Source: QZKY01 sp942492925
Lineage (GTDB): Bacteria > Pseudomonadota > Gammaproteobacteria > Burkholderiales > Burkholderiaceae_D
Length of the DNA stretch: 64,000 nt
NCBI GenBank assembly: GCA_942492925.1
Contig: OW818641.1
Coordinates: 744,001-808,000, forward strand
Reading direction: 5' to 3'
In this document: piece by piece, positions 35,617 through 45,293 of the stretch
Numbering within the stretch: position 1 is the stretch's first letter
How the letters are laid out: every line of letters starts with the position of its first letter
The notes under the pieces: generated by a model
Databases searched by the model: none
What the model was told of the DNA's origin: nothing
The model's input: the letters and a program-made list of their open reading frames with translations, nothing else
Made by a program: the position numbers and the translations under genes

Positions 35617-37041
35617 ATGCACACCTTCCTCTGGCACGATTACGAAACCTTTGGCGTCAATCCTCGGCGGGACCGCCCTGCGCAATTTGCCGCCATCCGC
35701 ACGGACGCGCAACTCAATGAGGTGGGCGAACCCCTGATGTTGTACTGCCAGCCAGCCCCCGATTATCTTCCCGATCCGCAAGCCTGTTTGATTACCGGCA
35801 TCACGCCGCAACACTGTCTTGCAAAAGGTTTGACGGAATATCGTTTCGCTGCAGAAATTGAGCGCGCCTTTTCCCAACCCTACACGATTGGCGTGGGCTA
35901 CAACTCCATTCGTTTCGACGATGAGGTGACCCGTTTTCTCTTCTGGCGCAATCTGATTGATCCGTACGCGCGCGAATGGCAAAACCATTGCGGACGCTGG
36001 GATATCCTGGACGTGGTACGCGCTGCCTATGCGCTTCGACCCGAAGGGCTGGTGTGGCCCACCAACGGCGACGGGCGCGCCAGTTTCCGGCTGGGAGATT
36101 TGACTCAGGCGAACGGCTTGCAGCATGATGCTGCGCACGATGCGCTCTCCGATGTGCGTGCGACCATTGCGCTGGCCAGACTGATTCGCGATCACCAGCC
36201 ACGACTATTCGATTACTGTTTGAGCTTGCGTCAGAAAGACAAGGTGGCGGATGCGATTGGACTGCAACTGGAACCAGCCCAGCGTCGCCCCTTCTTGCAC
36301 ATCTCAGGCCGATTTTCGCCGGATCGCGGGTGCCTGGCCCTGATGCTGCCGCTCGCGCAGCATCCCACTAATAAAAATGAAATCATAGCCTGGGATTTAT
36401 CGGCGGACCCGGCCGAATTGCTCTCGCTCGATGCGGAGGCGATCCGCACCAGAATGTTCACCAAAGCAGACGATTTGCCGGAAGCGGTGGATCGGTTGCC
36501 CATCAAGACCATCCACCTGAATCGCTCGCCGATTGTGATCAAGGATTTGCGCACGCTTTCGTCAGACATGGCAGAAAAATGGGGCGTCAATATGGATGTG
36601 GCGTCCAAGCATGCGCAGCATGCCGTGACCCCGGAACTGGACAAAAAAATGAGCAGCATCTGGCGGGAGGTTTACCGTCAGTCTCCGCAGACAAAACCCG
36701 ATGTCGATGAAGATTTGTATGGCGGCTTTATCGGCAATGCCGACCGGCGGCAACTCAATCGCGCGCGATCGCTTTCGCCGCAGGCACTGGCCACAGCGCG
36801 ATTCAGTTTTGAAGACGGGCGGATGGAAGAGCTGCTGTTCCGTTATCGTGCGCGGAATTTTCCGGAAACCCTGTCGTTAGAGGAGCGCGCGACTTGGCAG
36901 GCGCATTGCAAAACACACTTGCAGCATTATGCAGCTTGGCTGGAAACCGTTGAGGCGCTTCGTTCGACTGCGCCGCCGCAGGGGTTGGACACACTAAACG
37001 CACTGGCAGATTATGGCCAGCAGTTGCGCGACGATGCGTGA
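35617..37041 (+). CDS. sbcB: Exodeoxyribonuclease I
   Basis: A 474-residue 3'-5' single-strand DNA exonuclease of the DEDDh type. Active-site motifs are WHDYETFG (Asp, Glu), GYNSIRFDDE (Asp) and HDALSDVRATIAL (His, Asp). The SH3-like and C-terminal helical domains of ExoI follow (FLHISGRFSPDRGC, YRARNFPETL). It acts in mismatch repair and recombination. The start at 35617 gives MHTFLWHDYETFG, the typical N-terminus; the frame is open further upstream without support. It is probably transcribed alone. Confidence 0.92.
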   Translation: MHTFLWHDYETFGVNPRRDRPAQFAAIRTDAQLNEVGEPLMLYCQPAPDYLPDPQACLITGITPQHCLAKGLTEYRFAAEIERAFSQPYTIGVGYNSIRFDDEVTRFLFWRNLIDPYAREWQNHCGRWDILDVVRAAYALRPEGLVWPTNGDGRASFRLGDLTQANGLQHDAAHDALSDVRATIALARLIRDHQPRLFDYCLSLRQKDKVADAIGLQLEPAQRRPFLHISGRFSPDRGCLALMLPLAQHPTNKNEIIAWDLSADPAELLSLDAEAIRTRMFTKADDLPEAVDRLPIKTIHLNRSPIVIKDLRTLSSDMAEKWGVNMDVASKHAQHAVTPELDKKMSSIWREVYRQSPQTKPDVDEDLYGGFIGNADRRQLNRARSLSPQALATARFSFEDGRMEELLFRYRARNFPETLSLEERATWQAHCKTHLQHYAAWLETVEALRSTAPPQGLDTLNALADYGQQLRDDA

Positions 37042-37107
37042 GGCCGATGCGAAGATTCGTGTGATTGAGTGAGCGTCTCCGCTAGTTCAGCGCGTTGCGC
37101 TGAAAAC

Positions 37108-38388
37108 CTAGATGACGTAGTCCATCGCATTCACGGTTTCTTCAAACCATTTCAGCAAATCGGGTAGCGCCATCGCACCGTGTTGCGATTTGCGGAGTCC
37201 TTCGTAAGCAATGTCCACCATTTGCCAGAGCGCTTCGCGAACCAAAAATTCCAGCTCCAGCATGACTTGTGGGTCATTGTCAAACTGAATCAATGTGGCC
37301 ATGGGCGTGTAGGGATCGTAGCCTGCATCCATCAGGTTCTTGATTAAGGTTGCAAAACGCTCGTTGATCAGGTCCAATAATTCGGCTTGCATAGGTGACA
37401 TTGGCTGCGTTTTGCAATTCTCAAAGGTGGTGCGCCAATCACGGATGGCGGTGGCCAGCTTTTCTGCCTGCATGATGATGCCGAGGTCGAAGGGTTGTTT
37501 GTTCGGGGTATTGTCGTCACCAAACAGTTTCTTGTTCAGTTGCAGCAAGGGTGCGCATAAGGCACTGTTCAGTTTCTGGTGGTTGAGCTTGAGCATGACC
37601 GAAAGACGCATAGCGCTCTCTTGCTTGTTTCCAGAGAATAAGGTGCACGCCATTTCGGCCAGCATCAGGATTTGCGAGTGAAGGCCGATCTCATCGCCTT
37701 GGAGTCCGCGCGGGTATCCGCTGCCGTCCAGGCGTTCATGATGTTCGTAGACAGCGCGACTGACATCCGGATGATAGGCGGGATGTTTGCTCAGCATCAG
37801 ATAGGCTGTAATGGGATGTGAGTAAAGATGCTGGCGTTCGTGGCTGACGAGACGTCGACCGTGCGTCATCAAGGAAGGGTCAACTTGCAGCATGCCCAGA
37901 TCATGAAAAATGCCCGCAGCAGCAACAATTTGCAAGTCTTGCTCAGAAACTTCTGCTTTTATCGCAATATACAGCGCAAACAAGGTCATGCGGATGCTGT
38001 GGTCATACAATTCGTGACGTTGATCGCGTGCTACCGTCAGTTTTGCCGCAAGCGGCGGCAGAAGTGGGATGGACTGGATGGTGCGCAGGATGATGTCGCG
38101 TGTGCTCGCTTCGTCACGAATGGCGTTGAAGCAGGGAGATTTGTCCGAGTCCAGCAATTTATGCGCGTAGGCGCTTAACGCCTGCGAGGTGACAATATCC
38201 TCCAATCGCAAGGAATCTTCCAGCGATTGAATGATTTTCTCTTTTGCTTTTTGTCGGATAACCGAGAGGTCATTTTCTGTCAGGCTGTCGATACTGCGGA
38301 TCGCGTGCATCGATGAAGCGTGGGCGTTCTGTCGGGGTTCAAAATGACCGTTTTCTTTCGGCGCGGCTTGTTCAAGTAATCTATTCAT
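37108..38388 (-). CDS. HD-GYP domain protein (c-di-GMP phosphodiesterase type)
   Basis: A 426-residue soluble protein. The N-terminal 120 residues are helical with no known fold. The HD-GYP domain (about 130-300) shows DHSIRMTLFALYIAIKAEV, the HD pair in IFHDLGMLQ, and HHERLDGSGYPRGLQGDEIG with the full GYP motif, so it should hydrolyse c-di-GMP with a metal pair. A C-terminal helical region of about 120 residues is not recognised. The start is uncertain: ATG 38388 lacks a clear Shine-Dalgarno. It lies opposite the diguanylate cyclase group and may counteract it. Confidence 0.82.
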   Translation of the reverse strand: MNRLLEQAAPKENGHFEPRQNAHASSMHAIRSIDSLTENDLSVIRQKAKEKIIQSLEDSLRLEDIVTSQALSAYAHKLLDSDKSPCFNAIRDEASTRDIILRTIQSIPLLPPLAAKLTVARDQRHELYDHSIRMTLFALYIAIKAEVSEQDLQIVAAAGIFHDLGMLQVDPSLMTHGRRLVSHERQHLYSHPITAYLMLSKHPAYHPDVSRAVYEHHERLDGSGYPRGLQGDEIGLHSQILMLAEMACTLFSGNKQESAMRLSVMLKLNHQKLNSALCAPLLQLNKKLFGDDNTPNKQPFDLGIIMQAEKLATAIRDWRTTFENCKTQPMSPMQAELLDLINERFATLIKNLMDAGYDPYTPMATLIQFDNDPQVMLELEFLVREALWQMVDIAYEGLRKSQHGAMALPDLLKWFEETVNAMDYVI

Positions 38389-38880
38389 TTCGTGGGGGAG
38401 GAATGCGGGGGGCAATGTCTTGAGAGAAGAAATCCGGGAGCACTGTATGACTAATCATGGATCATTTTTTTCAGCGGGCCAAACATTTCCCCAACCCAAT
38501 TGCTCATGGCGTCTCAATAGGTGAAGAGGTGTTGCGGAAAAGGCGTGATTTTTGTGAGAGGCGCCATCATTTTCAAATCAAAAAACTTGAAGTTTAAAGA
38601 CTCGAAATATTAGAAGCAATGCTTGACTGGTAACACTAGGGATTTTTTTGGACTCCACCAAACGTTTGCAGTGACGGTTCGTTCCTTTTGTGGTGGCAGC
38701 CAGAGAGGGGGTTGATTTTTTGTTATTGAGATGCGAGGGGGGCGGCGAGTAACGTGGCGTTCGCTGAAAAAATTCAGTGGCGATCTAGTTCAGTGACGGA
38801 ACGTTTTAGGTGATGGACGCGAGATTTTATTTCGTCTCTTGCATATCTTGCGGTCGCGGCTTGGTGTGATGGCGCCTTTT
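38389..38880. other. Intergenic region upstream of the HD-GYP gene
   Basis: About 490 bases between two minus-strand genes. No gene, strong palindrome or intrinsic terminator is seen. It should contain the HD-GYP promoter, but no convincing -35/-10 pair is identified. The stretch 38560-38680 is AT-rich. Confidence 0.5.
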
Positions 38881-41328
38881 TTAATGTTGTTCGTTCAACG
38901 TACGTGTGCGAATCCGGCGGCGTTTTCTGCTGGCACTGGTTGGAAGCGACACTCTGATTTGCAACAGCTCGTTCAGCCGCCAACGCACGCGGTGATTGAT
39001 GGAATCCGGCGCGAAGTCGCCGACCGCATCTGGTTTCCCAGCGGGGATGCCCGTCAAAATTTCAATCGCTTGATCGATATCATCGATGGCATGGATGTGA
39101 AATTTTCCATCTTTGGCCGCCGCGACCACATCCGCGCGCAGCATCAATTGGTTCACATTCGTGGCGGGAATCAGCACGCCCTGATCGCCGGTCAATCCGC
39201 GCGCGACGCACAGATCGAAAAAACCTTCAATTTTTTCGTTGACGCCGCCGATGGCTTGCGCCTGTCCATGCTGGTTGACGGAACCCGTAATGGCCAGGGA
39301 CTGTTTGACAGGCACTTCGGCGAGCGATGACAGCAGCGCGCACAGTTCCGCCATGGAAGCGCTGTCGCCCTCGATGTGACTGTACGTTTGTTCAAACACG
39401 AGGCTGGCATTGAGTGACAGCGGCTGGCGGGCGCTGTAACGTGTGGCGAGGAAAGATGAAAGAATTAATACGCCTTTGGAATGCAACGCGCCTCCCAAGG
39501 CGACTTCGCGTTGAATGTCGATCACTTCCCCATCGCCTAATCGCGTCGTGGCCGTGATGCGTGTCGGCTGGCCGAAGGCATAATCGCCCACCTGTAAAAC
39601 GGATAGCCCATTGACTTGACCAACGCGCGATCCGCTGCTGTCGATCATGATCGTGCCACGCAGGATTTCATCAAACAATCGGCGTTTAATGCGATCAGAC
39701 CGTCGTACCCAGGCATCAATGGCTTGTTGCACATGATCTGCTGTGACAATTTTTCCGTTTTCGGCATGCGCCCAGTATTCGGCTTCATGCATCAGGTTGC
39801 TCAGACGCTGCATGTGCAGCGAAATTCTTTCTGCATCGCCTGCATCCCGCGCGCCGTATTCGATGATGCGGGCAACCGCACCCCGATCGAATGGCAGAAG
39901 TTTATGATCGTGCGCCGTTTCTGCGATGAGTCGCGCATAGTCGAGTTGAGAGTCGTTGTTCCGAACGACATCGTCTTCAAAGTCGGCAGCAATTTTGAAC
40001 AGCTTTCCAAAATCCGGATCGTACATTTGCAGCAGGTAGTAATAAATCCGCTCGCCAAAAAGAATGACTTTCACCTTGAGGGGAATCGATTGCGGCTCCA
40101 GCGAGACGGTGGTGACCATCCCCACCATTTGCATGACGGATTCGATGCGGATTTCTTGCGTGATCAGCGCACGCTTTAATCCCTCCCACGCAAAGGGCAG
40201 ACTGAGCAGTTTGTGAATGTCGAGCATGAGATAGCCGCCATTGGCGCGGTGGAGCGCCCCTTGCCGGATCAACAGGAAATCGGTAATCAAATTGCCGAAG
40301 CGAGCGATATGTTCGACCCTGCCGAACAAATTTTGAAAGGTCGGATTGTCTTCCATGATGACCGGCGCGCCCTTGGCCGCTCCATCGTCCGTACCCCCAT
40401 CCAGCAGCACATTGATCTGGTAGCGGCGCAGAGGCGGGAGTTCTTCGTTATGCATGAAACCCGCTTCCGACTTCCGGAAAATTTGCGCATTCTCGATGAC
40501 ATCCCGCTTGACCGCTTCCAGATAAGTGACGGTGTCCGGATAAGCCGTGTAACGGCGCACCAGATCATCGACCAGCGAGCCGACAGCAAAAATGGTGACT
40601 TCCCGATTGAGTTGTCGCAGCCGGTCGCGATGTTCTTTGCGCCAATCCAGCACTTGCAACAGGAGGTTTTCCAGTTTCTTTTGCAGTGCGGCGATTTTTC
40701 TTGCAAAGTCATCTTTTTCTTCTTCAGACAATTTCTCAAAGGCTTCTTCACTGAGCACTTCACCGTTTTTTTCGGCGGCAAAGGAAAATCCTTCTGGCGT
40801 GCGCATCAGGGCGATGCTGTCCTTTTCCGCTTCATTGGCCAGGTCGATAAACGCTTTCTTTTGAATTTCGTTGAGCTCGGCATCCAGCTTGTCTACGCGT
40901 GAACGGTATTCCTCGCCATCAAACATGGCCGGAATGGAAACCTGCAACTCCTTGATCAGTTGTTGCATGTCGCCCCGCAATTGCTCGCCTTTCCCGTGCG
41001 GCAGGCGCAAGACGATGGGTTTGGTCGGGTCGATAAAATTGTTGGCATAGCACCAGCTGTCCGCTGCGGGTTCTTGGTGTGCTCGAGCCGTCAGAAAACG
41101 CGACATCATGCCGTGACGCCCGGACCCAGGTGGCCCCATGACGAACAGGTTGAAGCCAGAATGTTGCATTTCGACGCCAAATTTGACCGCATCGAACGCT
41201 TGTTTTTGCACGATGGCTGCAGGTTGATCAATCAATTGTGCCGTCGAGTCGAAAGGCAAGGTCGCTAGATCGCAGGCGCGGTAAAGCTGTTCTGCCGTCA
41301 AGGGAGTCATTGCGGGGCGGGGTTTCAT
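38881..41328 (-). CDS. Lon-like ATP-dependent protease (LonB/AAA_32 type)
   Basis: An 815-residue protease. The N-terminal half holds an AAA-type ATPase with the P-loop-like FVMGPPGSGRHGMM (about residues 62-75) and a large inserted helical region with coiled coil (about 140-260). The C-terminal part is a Lon proteolytic domain with the Ser-Lys dyad: Ser in IEGDSASMAEL and Lys in GGVNEKIEGFFDLC. The cytoplasmic, bacterial AAA_32 branch of Lon has poorly known substrates. GAGAGG precedes the ATG. It appears to be monocistronic and diverges from the acyl-CoA synthetase operon. Confidence 0.88.
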   Translation of the reverse strand: MKPRPAMTPLTAEQLYRACDLATLPFDSTAQLIDQPAAIVQKQAFDAVKFGVEMQHSGFNLFVMGPPGSGRHGMMSRFLTARAHQEPAADSWCYANNFIDPTKPIVLRLPHGKGEQLRGDMQQLIKELQVSIPAMFDGEEYRSRVDKLDAELNEIQKKAFIDLANEAEKDSIALMRTPEGFSFAAEKNGEVLSEEAFEKLSEEEKDDFARKIAALQKKLENLLLQVLDWRKEHRDRLRQLNREVTIFAVGSLVDDLVRRYTAYPDTVTYLEAVKRDVIENAQIFRKSEAGFMHNEELPPLRRYQINVLLDGGTDDGAAKGAPVIMEDNPTFQNLFGRVEHIARFGNLITDFLLIRQGALHRANGGYLMLDIHKLLSLPFAWEGLKRALITQEIRIESVMQMVGMVTTVSLEPQSIPLKVKVILFGERIYYYLLQMYDPDFGKLFKIAADFEDDVVRNNDSQLDYARLIAETAHDHKLLPFDRGAVARIIEYGARDAGDAERISLHMQRLSNLMHEAEYWAHAENGKIVTADHVQQAIDAWVRRSDRIKRRLFDEILRGTIMIDSSGSRVGQVNGLSVLQVGDYAFGQPTRITATTRLGDGEVIDIQREVALGGALHSKGVLILSSFLATRYSARQPLSLNASLVFEQTYSHIEGDSASMAELCALLSSLAEVPVKQSLAITGSVNQHGQAQAIGGVNEKIEGFFDLCVARGLTGDQGVLIPATNVNQLMLRADVVAAAKDGKFHIHAIDDIDQAIEILTGIPAGKPDAVGDFAPDSINHRVRWRLNELLQIRVSLPTSASRKRRRIRTRTLNEQH

Positions 41329-41559
41329 GAGCAGACCTCTCGTTGGAATAGCTTAACCATAAGGGCCTCTGCCATTCGGCGTTTTGAGGGGCGTCAACCT
41401 TGCTCAAGTTCAATGATGTGCCCGCGGAGGCGAGGGTGAATGCAGCAAGTTTGTGTTAACGCAATGAGTGCAGCGAAATCACGCCGCACCATGGAGCTGA
41501 ACTCCTGAGTGACTCGCCAGGGCGGTGCATCAGATCTGACTTCGATCCGGGAGGCCATC

Positions 41560-43326
41560 GTGACGCGACCCAACATTATTCACAAAACGCCATCGGACTT
41601 GCGGGTTCCCGCGAATCTCGCCGATTACGGCAGCGCGCGCGCCACATTTTCGTGGCAGTCGGTGAAGGACGCCATGCTCGGCTTGCCCGACGGCGGCGTC
41701 AACTTGGCCTATGAAGCCATTGAGCGCCACGCGGTTGGCGATAGCGGCACTCGTGTGGCCTTCCGGTTTTTGAGCATGGATCACAGTCGCGACGTGACGT
41801 ATGCGGAACTTTCCAGATTAACGAACCGTTTCGCCAACGTTCTCACAAAGCTGGGCGTTGGAAAGGGTGATAAGTTGTTCGTCCTGACCGGTCGCGTGCC
41901 GGCACTCTACATTTCGGTATTGGGCGCGTTCAAGAACGGCACGGTTGTCAGTCCCTTGTTCTCGGCCTTCGGGCCTGAACCCTTGATGACGCGACTCAAT
42001 CTGGGCGAAGCGAAAGTGCTGGTCACCACCGAGCTGCAATATCGTCGCAAGCTGGAAAAAATGCGAGATCAATTGCCGCATCTGGATCATGTCCTGATTG
42101 TTGGTGAGGCAGGCAAACCGACGCCGAACCTCCCCGACACCTTAAGTTACGACGCGTTGATGGCAGAAGCATCGGACAACTTCGATATCGTTTCGACACA
42201 ACCCGAAGACATGGCGCTGCTGCATTTCACCAGCGGTACCACTGGCACGCCGAAAGGTGCCGTGCATGTGCATGGGGCCGTGGCAACGCACTGGGCGACC
42301 GGCAAATACGCGCTGGATTTGCATGCCGACGATATCTTCTGGTGTACCGCCGATCCCGGTTGGGTGACGGGCACTTCTTACGGCATCATCTCCCCCTTGC
42401 TGCATGGCGTCACGTCGATTGTTGATGAAGCCGAGTTCGATGCGGAACGCTGGTATCGCATTTTGCAGGATCAGCAGGTGACCGTGTGGTACACCGCGCC
42501 TACCGCGATTCGCATGTTGATGAAAGCCGATGCGGCAATCGCCAAAAAATATGCGTTCCCCAAGCTGCGCTTCGTCGCCAGCGTGGGTGAACCATTGAAC
42601 CCGGAAGCGGTTTGGTGGGGCAAGGAAGTGTTGGGTTTGCCGATACACGATAACTGGTGGCAAACGGAAACAGGTGGCATTATGATCGCCAACACGCCCG
42701 CCTTCGACATCAAACCGGGATCGATGGGCCGACCGCTTCCGGGTATTGACGCTTACATCGTCGAGAACGATGGCAAGGGTCATGTGCGCATCATTGACGA
42801 ACCGGACAAGGAAGGTGAACTCGCATTGAAATCCGGCTGGCCCTCCATGATGCGCGGGTATCTGAACAACGAAGAAAAATACAAGCGTTGCTTTGTTGGC
42901 GATTTGTATCTGACAGGCGATCTCGCCAAGCGTGACAAGGATGGTTATTTCTGGTTCGTTGGACGCAGTGACGATGTGATCAAGTCGGCGGGACATTTGA
43001 TCGGTCCGTTCGAAGTGGAAAGCGCCTTGATGGAACATCCAGCGGTGGCGGAGGCCGGGGTGATCGGCAAGCCGGATCCGACGGTCGGCGAAGTGGTGAA
43101 AGCGTTCGTCTCGTTGAAGGCCAACTACACGCCGTCCGAAGCCTTGCGGATGGAGTTGCTCGCTCATGTTCGCAAAAAAATGGGCGCGGCCATTGCGCCG
43201 AAAGAAATCGACATCCTCCCTGCCTTGCCCAGAACGCGCAGCGGCAAGATTATGCGGCGGCTGCTGAAGGCGCGCGAACTCGGGTTGCCGGAAGGCGATT
43301 TATCGATGCTGGAGGGCGGCGCATGA
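41560..43326 (+). CDS. AMP-forming acetate/acyl-CoA ligase (AcsA-like)
   Basis: A 588-residue enzyme of the ANL superfamily that activates a short carboxylic acid with ATP to an acyl-AMP and then an acyl-CoA. Motifs are LHFTSGTTGTPKGAVHVHG (A3), DNWWQTETGG (A5), YLTGDLAKRDKDGYFWFVGRSDDVIKSAG (A7-A8, in parts) and the catalytic Lys in RTRSGKIMRRLL (A10). The Trp in WWQTETGG limits the pocket to a short acid, as in acetyl-CoA synthetases. The GTG start at 41560 has GGGAGG before it. The gene opens a five-gene operon with a 2-oxoacid dehydrogenase and an ACP and overlaps the next gene by four bases. Confidence 0.85.
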   Translation: MTRPNIIHKTPSDLRVPANLADYGSARATFSWQSVKDAMLGLPDGGVNLAYEAIERHAVGDSGTRVAFRFLSMDHSRDVTYAELSRLTNRFANVLTKLGVGKGDKLFVLTGRVPALYISVLGAFKNGTVVSPLFSAFGPEPLMTRLNLGEAKVLVTTELQYRRKLEKMRDQLPHLDHVLIVGEAGKPTPNLPDTLSYDALMAEASDNFDIVSTQPEDMALLHFTSGTTGTPKGAVHVHGAVATHWATGKYALDLHADDIFWCTADPGWVTGTSYGIISPLLHGVTSIVDEAEFDAERWYRILQDQQVTVWYTAPTAIRMLMKADAAIAKKYAFPKLRFVASVGEPLNPEAVWWGKEVLGLPIHDNWWQTETGGIMIANTPAFDIKPGSMGRPLPGIDAYIVENDGKGHVRIIDEPDKEGELALKSGWPSMMRGYLNNEEKYKRCFVGDLYLTGDLAKRDKDGYFWFVGRSDDVIKSAGHLIGPFEVESALMEHPAVAEAGVIGKPDPTVGEVVKAFVSLKANYTPSEALRMELLAHVRKKMGAAIAPKEIDILPALPRTRSGKIMRRLLKARELGLPEGDLSMLEGGA

Positions 43327-44303
43327 ATATGACGTATGACAAAGCCATGTCGATGTCGCTGCTCAGCGACATGGTGCGTATTCGCCGAATGGAAGAGAAA
43401 GCCGCAGAACTCTATAGTGCCGCGAAAATCCGGGGGTTTCTGCATTTGTACATCGGCCAGGAAGCCGTTGCGGTAGGCGCCTTGCGTGCCATTTCACCGG
43501 AAGACAACGTCGTGGCAACTTACCGTGAGCATGGGCATGCGCTTATCAAGGGCATCTCCATGAAAGCCATCATGGCCGAGATGTTTGGCAAGCAGGAAGG
43601 GTGTTCGCATGGTCGAGGCGGGTCGATGCATTTGATCGATCGCGAATCCCGTTTTTTCGGTGGTACGGCGATTGTCGCCAGCGGCATTCCCATGGCAGTC
43701 GGTGTCGCATTGGCCGACAAGATGAACGCCTTGCCGCGTGTCACCGCCTGTTTTTTTGGCGATGGCGCCATGGCAGAAGGCGCCTTCCACGAATCGATGA
43801 ACCTCGCTTCGTTGTGGCAATTGCCAGTTCTTTTCTTGTGTGAAAACAATTTTTACGCAATGGGGACGGCGCTGGATCGTTACGAGTCGCAAACGGATTT
43901 ATGCGTCAAGGCAGCCAGCTACAAGATGCCAGCCGTCAGGGTGGACGGCATGGATGTGATTTCGGTTCATGAAGCGATCAAGCTGGCCATGTCGCATGTG
44001 CGCGCCGGTGCGGGGCCGTATTTTGTGGAATTGCAGACGTATCGTTTCCGTCCGCATTCCATGTATGACCCGGACCTGTATCGCGAGCGGGGTGAAATAG
44101 ATGAATGGAAAAAACGCGACCCGATACAACTTTTTGTTGATCGTCTCAAACAGGAAAGCAAATTGACCGGCACCGAATATGCGGCGATTGTCGCGCAGGC
44201 CGACCTTGAAGTGCAACAAGCAATCGATTTTGCAGAAGCCGGTACGCTGGAACCGGTCGAAAATTTACTGAAGGACGTTCATACGCCGGAGCCGTTGAGA
44301 TGA
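43323..44303 (+). CDS. 2-oxoacid dehydrogenase E1 alpha subunit (pyruvate/acetoin type)
   Basis: A 326-residue thiamine-diphosphate enzyme subunit. The TPP motif runs GDGAMAEG to CENN (about 140-170). Features of the alpha family are YREHGHALIKGI, SHGRGGSMHLID and FRPHSMYDPD (phosphorylation-loop region in relatives). With E1 beta it decarboxylates pyruvate, acetoin or a similar 2-oxo compound and passes the acyl group to lipoyl-E2. The substrate cannot be fixed by sequence. It overlaps the flanking genes by ATGA at both ends, so it is tightly coupled. Confidence 0.87.
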   Translation: MNMTYDKAMSMSLLSDMVRIRRMEEKAAELYSAAKIRGFLHLYIGQEAVAVGALRAISPEDNVVATYREHGHALIKGISMKAIMAEMFGKQEGCSHGRGGSMHLIDRESRFFGGTAIVASGIPMAVGVALADKMNALPRVTACFFGDGAMAEGAFHESMNLASLWQLPVLFLCENNFYAMGTALDRYESQTDLCVKAASYKMPAVRVDGMDVISVHEAIKLAMSHVRAGAGPYFVELQTYRFRPHSMYDPDLYRERGEIDEWKKRDPIQLFVDRLKQESKLTGTEYAAIVAQADLEVQQAIDFAEAGTLEPVENLLKDVHTPEPLR

Positions 44304-45283
44304 AGATCACTTATCGTGAAGCCGTGCGACAAGCCATGCATGAGGCGCTGAAGGCCGACAAGCGCGTGTTTCTGATGGGCGAAGATGTGGGCCGCTATGG
44401 GGGGTCGTATGCGGTATCGAAAGGGTTTCTTGCGGAGTTTGGCCCGGAGCGCATTCGGGATACGCCACTGTCGGAATTGACGTTCGTTGGCGCAGGAATC
44501 GGCGCGGCACTCAATGGCATGCGTCCGATCGTCGAAATCATGACGGTAAATTTCAGCTTGCTGGCGTTGGATCAGATTGTGAACATTGCGGCCTTGTTCC
44601 GGCATATGACGGGTGGGCAATTCAGTGTACCCATTGTCATTCGGATGGCGACGGGGGCGGGGCGACAATTGGGCGCTCAACATTCGCACAGTCTGGAAGG
44701 CTGGTATGCGCACATTCCCGGCATCAAGGTACTGGCGCCCGCCACCCTTGCTGATGCGCGTGGCATGCTGGCGCCCGCCTTGCGCGACCCCGATCCGGTC
44801 ATCATTTTCGAGCACGCACAGCTTTACAACATGGAAGGTGATCTGGGTGAAGACTCAGCAGAATGGCAGTGCGATATTGAAACGGCTGCTGTGCGCAAGA
44901 CGGGCAGTGATATCACCTTCATCACGTATGGTGGGAGCTTGCCGAAGGTCATGCAAGCTGCCGAGCAGTTGGAGGCCGACGGCATGCATGCGGAGGTGAT
45001 CGATTTGCGTGTGTTGCGCCCGTTGGACAAAAACACCATCATTGAATCAGTGCGCAAGACGCATCGCGCGATTATTGTGGATGAAGGCTGGAAGACTTGC
45101 GGACTATCGGCGGAACTGATGGCGATCATCATGGAAAATGCCTTCTTTGAACTGGATGCACCGGTTGCGCGCGTTTGCACGAAAGAAGTGCCGATTCCTT
45201 ACGCGAAGCATCTGGAAGAGGCTGCCTTACCGCAAGTGGAAGACGTAGTGATGGCAGCCAAAAACATGCTGCGCCAAGTCTGA
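44300..45283 (+). CDS. 2-oxoacid dehydrogenase E1 beta subunit
   Basis: A 327-residue partner of the alpha subunit. It has the transketolase pyrimidine domain (MKITYREAVRQAMHEAL, FLMGEDVGRYGG, RIRDTPLSELTFVGAGIGAA, in parts) and the C-terminal domain with YGGSLPKVMQAAEQL and VIDLRVLRPLD. It forms an alpha2-beta2 E1. The order alpha-beta-E2 is like acetoin and branched-chain dehydrogenases rather than the single-chain E1 of most Gram-negative pyruvate dehydrogenases. Confidence 0.87.
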   Translation: MKITYREAVRQAMHEALKADKRVFLMGEDVGRYGGSYAVSKGFLAEFGPERIRDTPLSELTFVGAGIGAALNGMRPIVEIMTVNFSLLALDQIVNIAALFRHMTGGQFSVPIVIRMATGAGRQLGAQHSHSLEGWYAHIPGIKVLAPATLADARGMLAPALRDPDPVIIFEHAQLYNMEGDLGEDSAEWQCDIETAAVRKTGSDITFITYGGSLPKVMQAAEQLEADGMHAEVIDLRVLRPLDKNTIIESVRKTHRAIIVDEGWKTCGLSAELMAIIMENAFFELDAPVARVCTKEVPIPYAKHLEEAALPQVEDVVMAAKNMLRQV

Positions 45284-45293
45284 CGAGCGCGTC

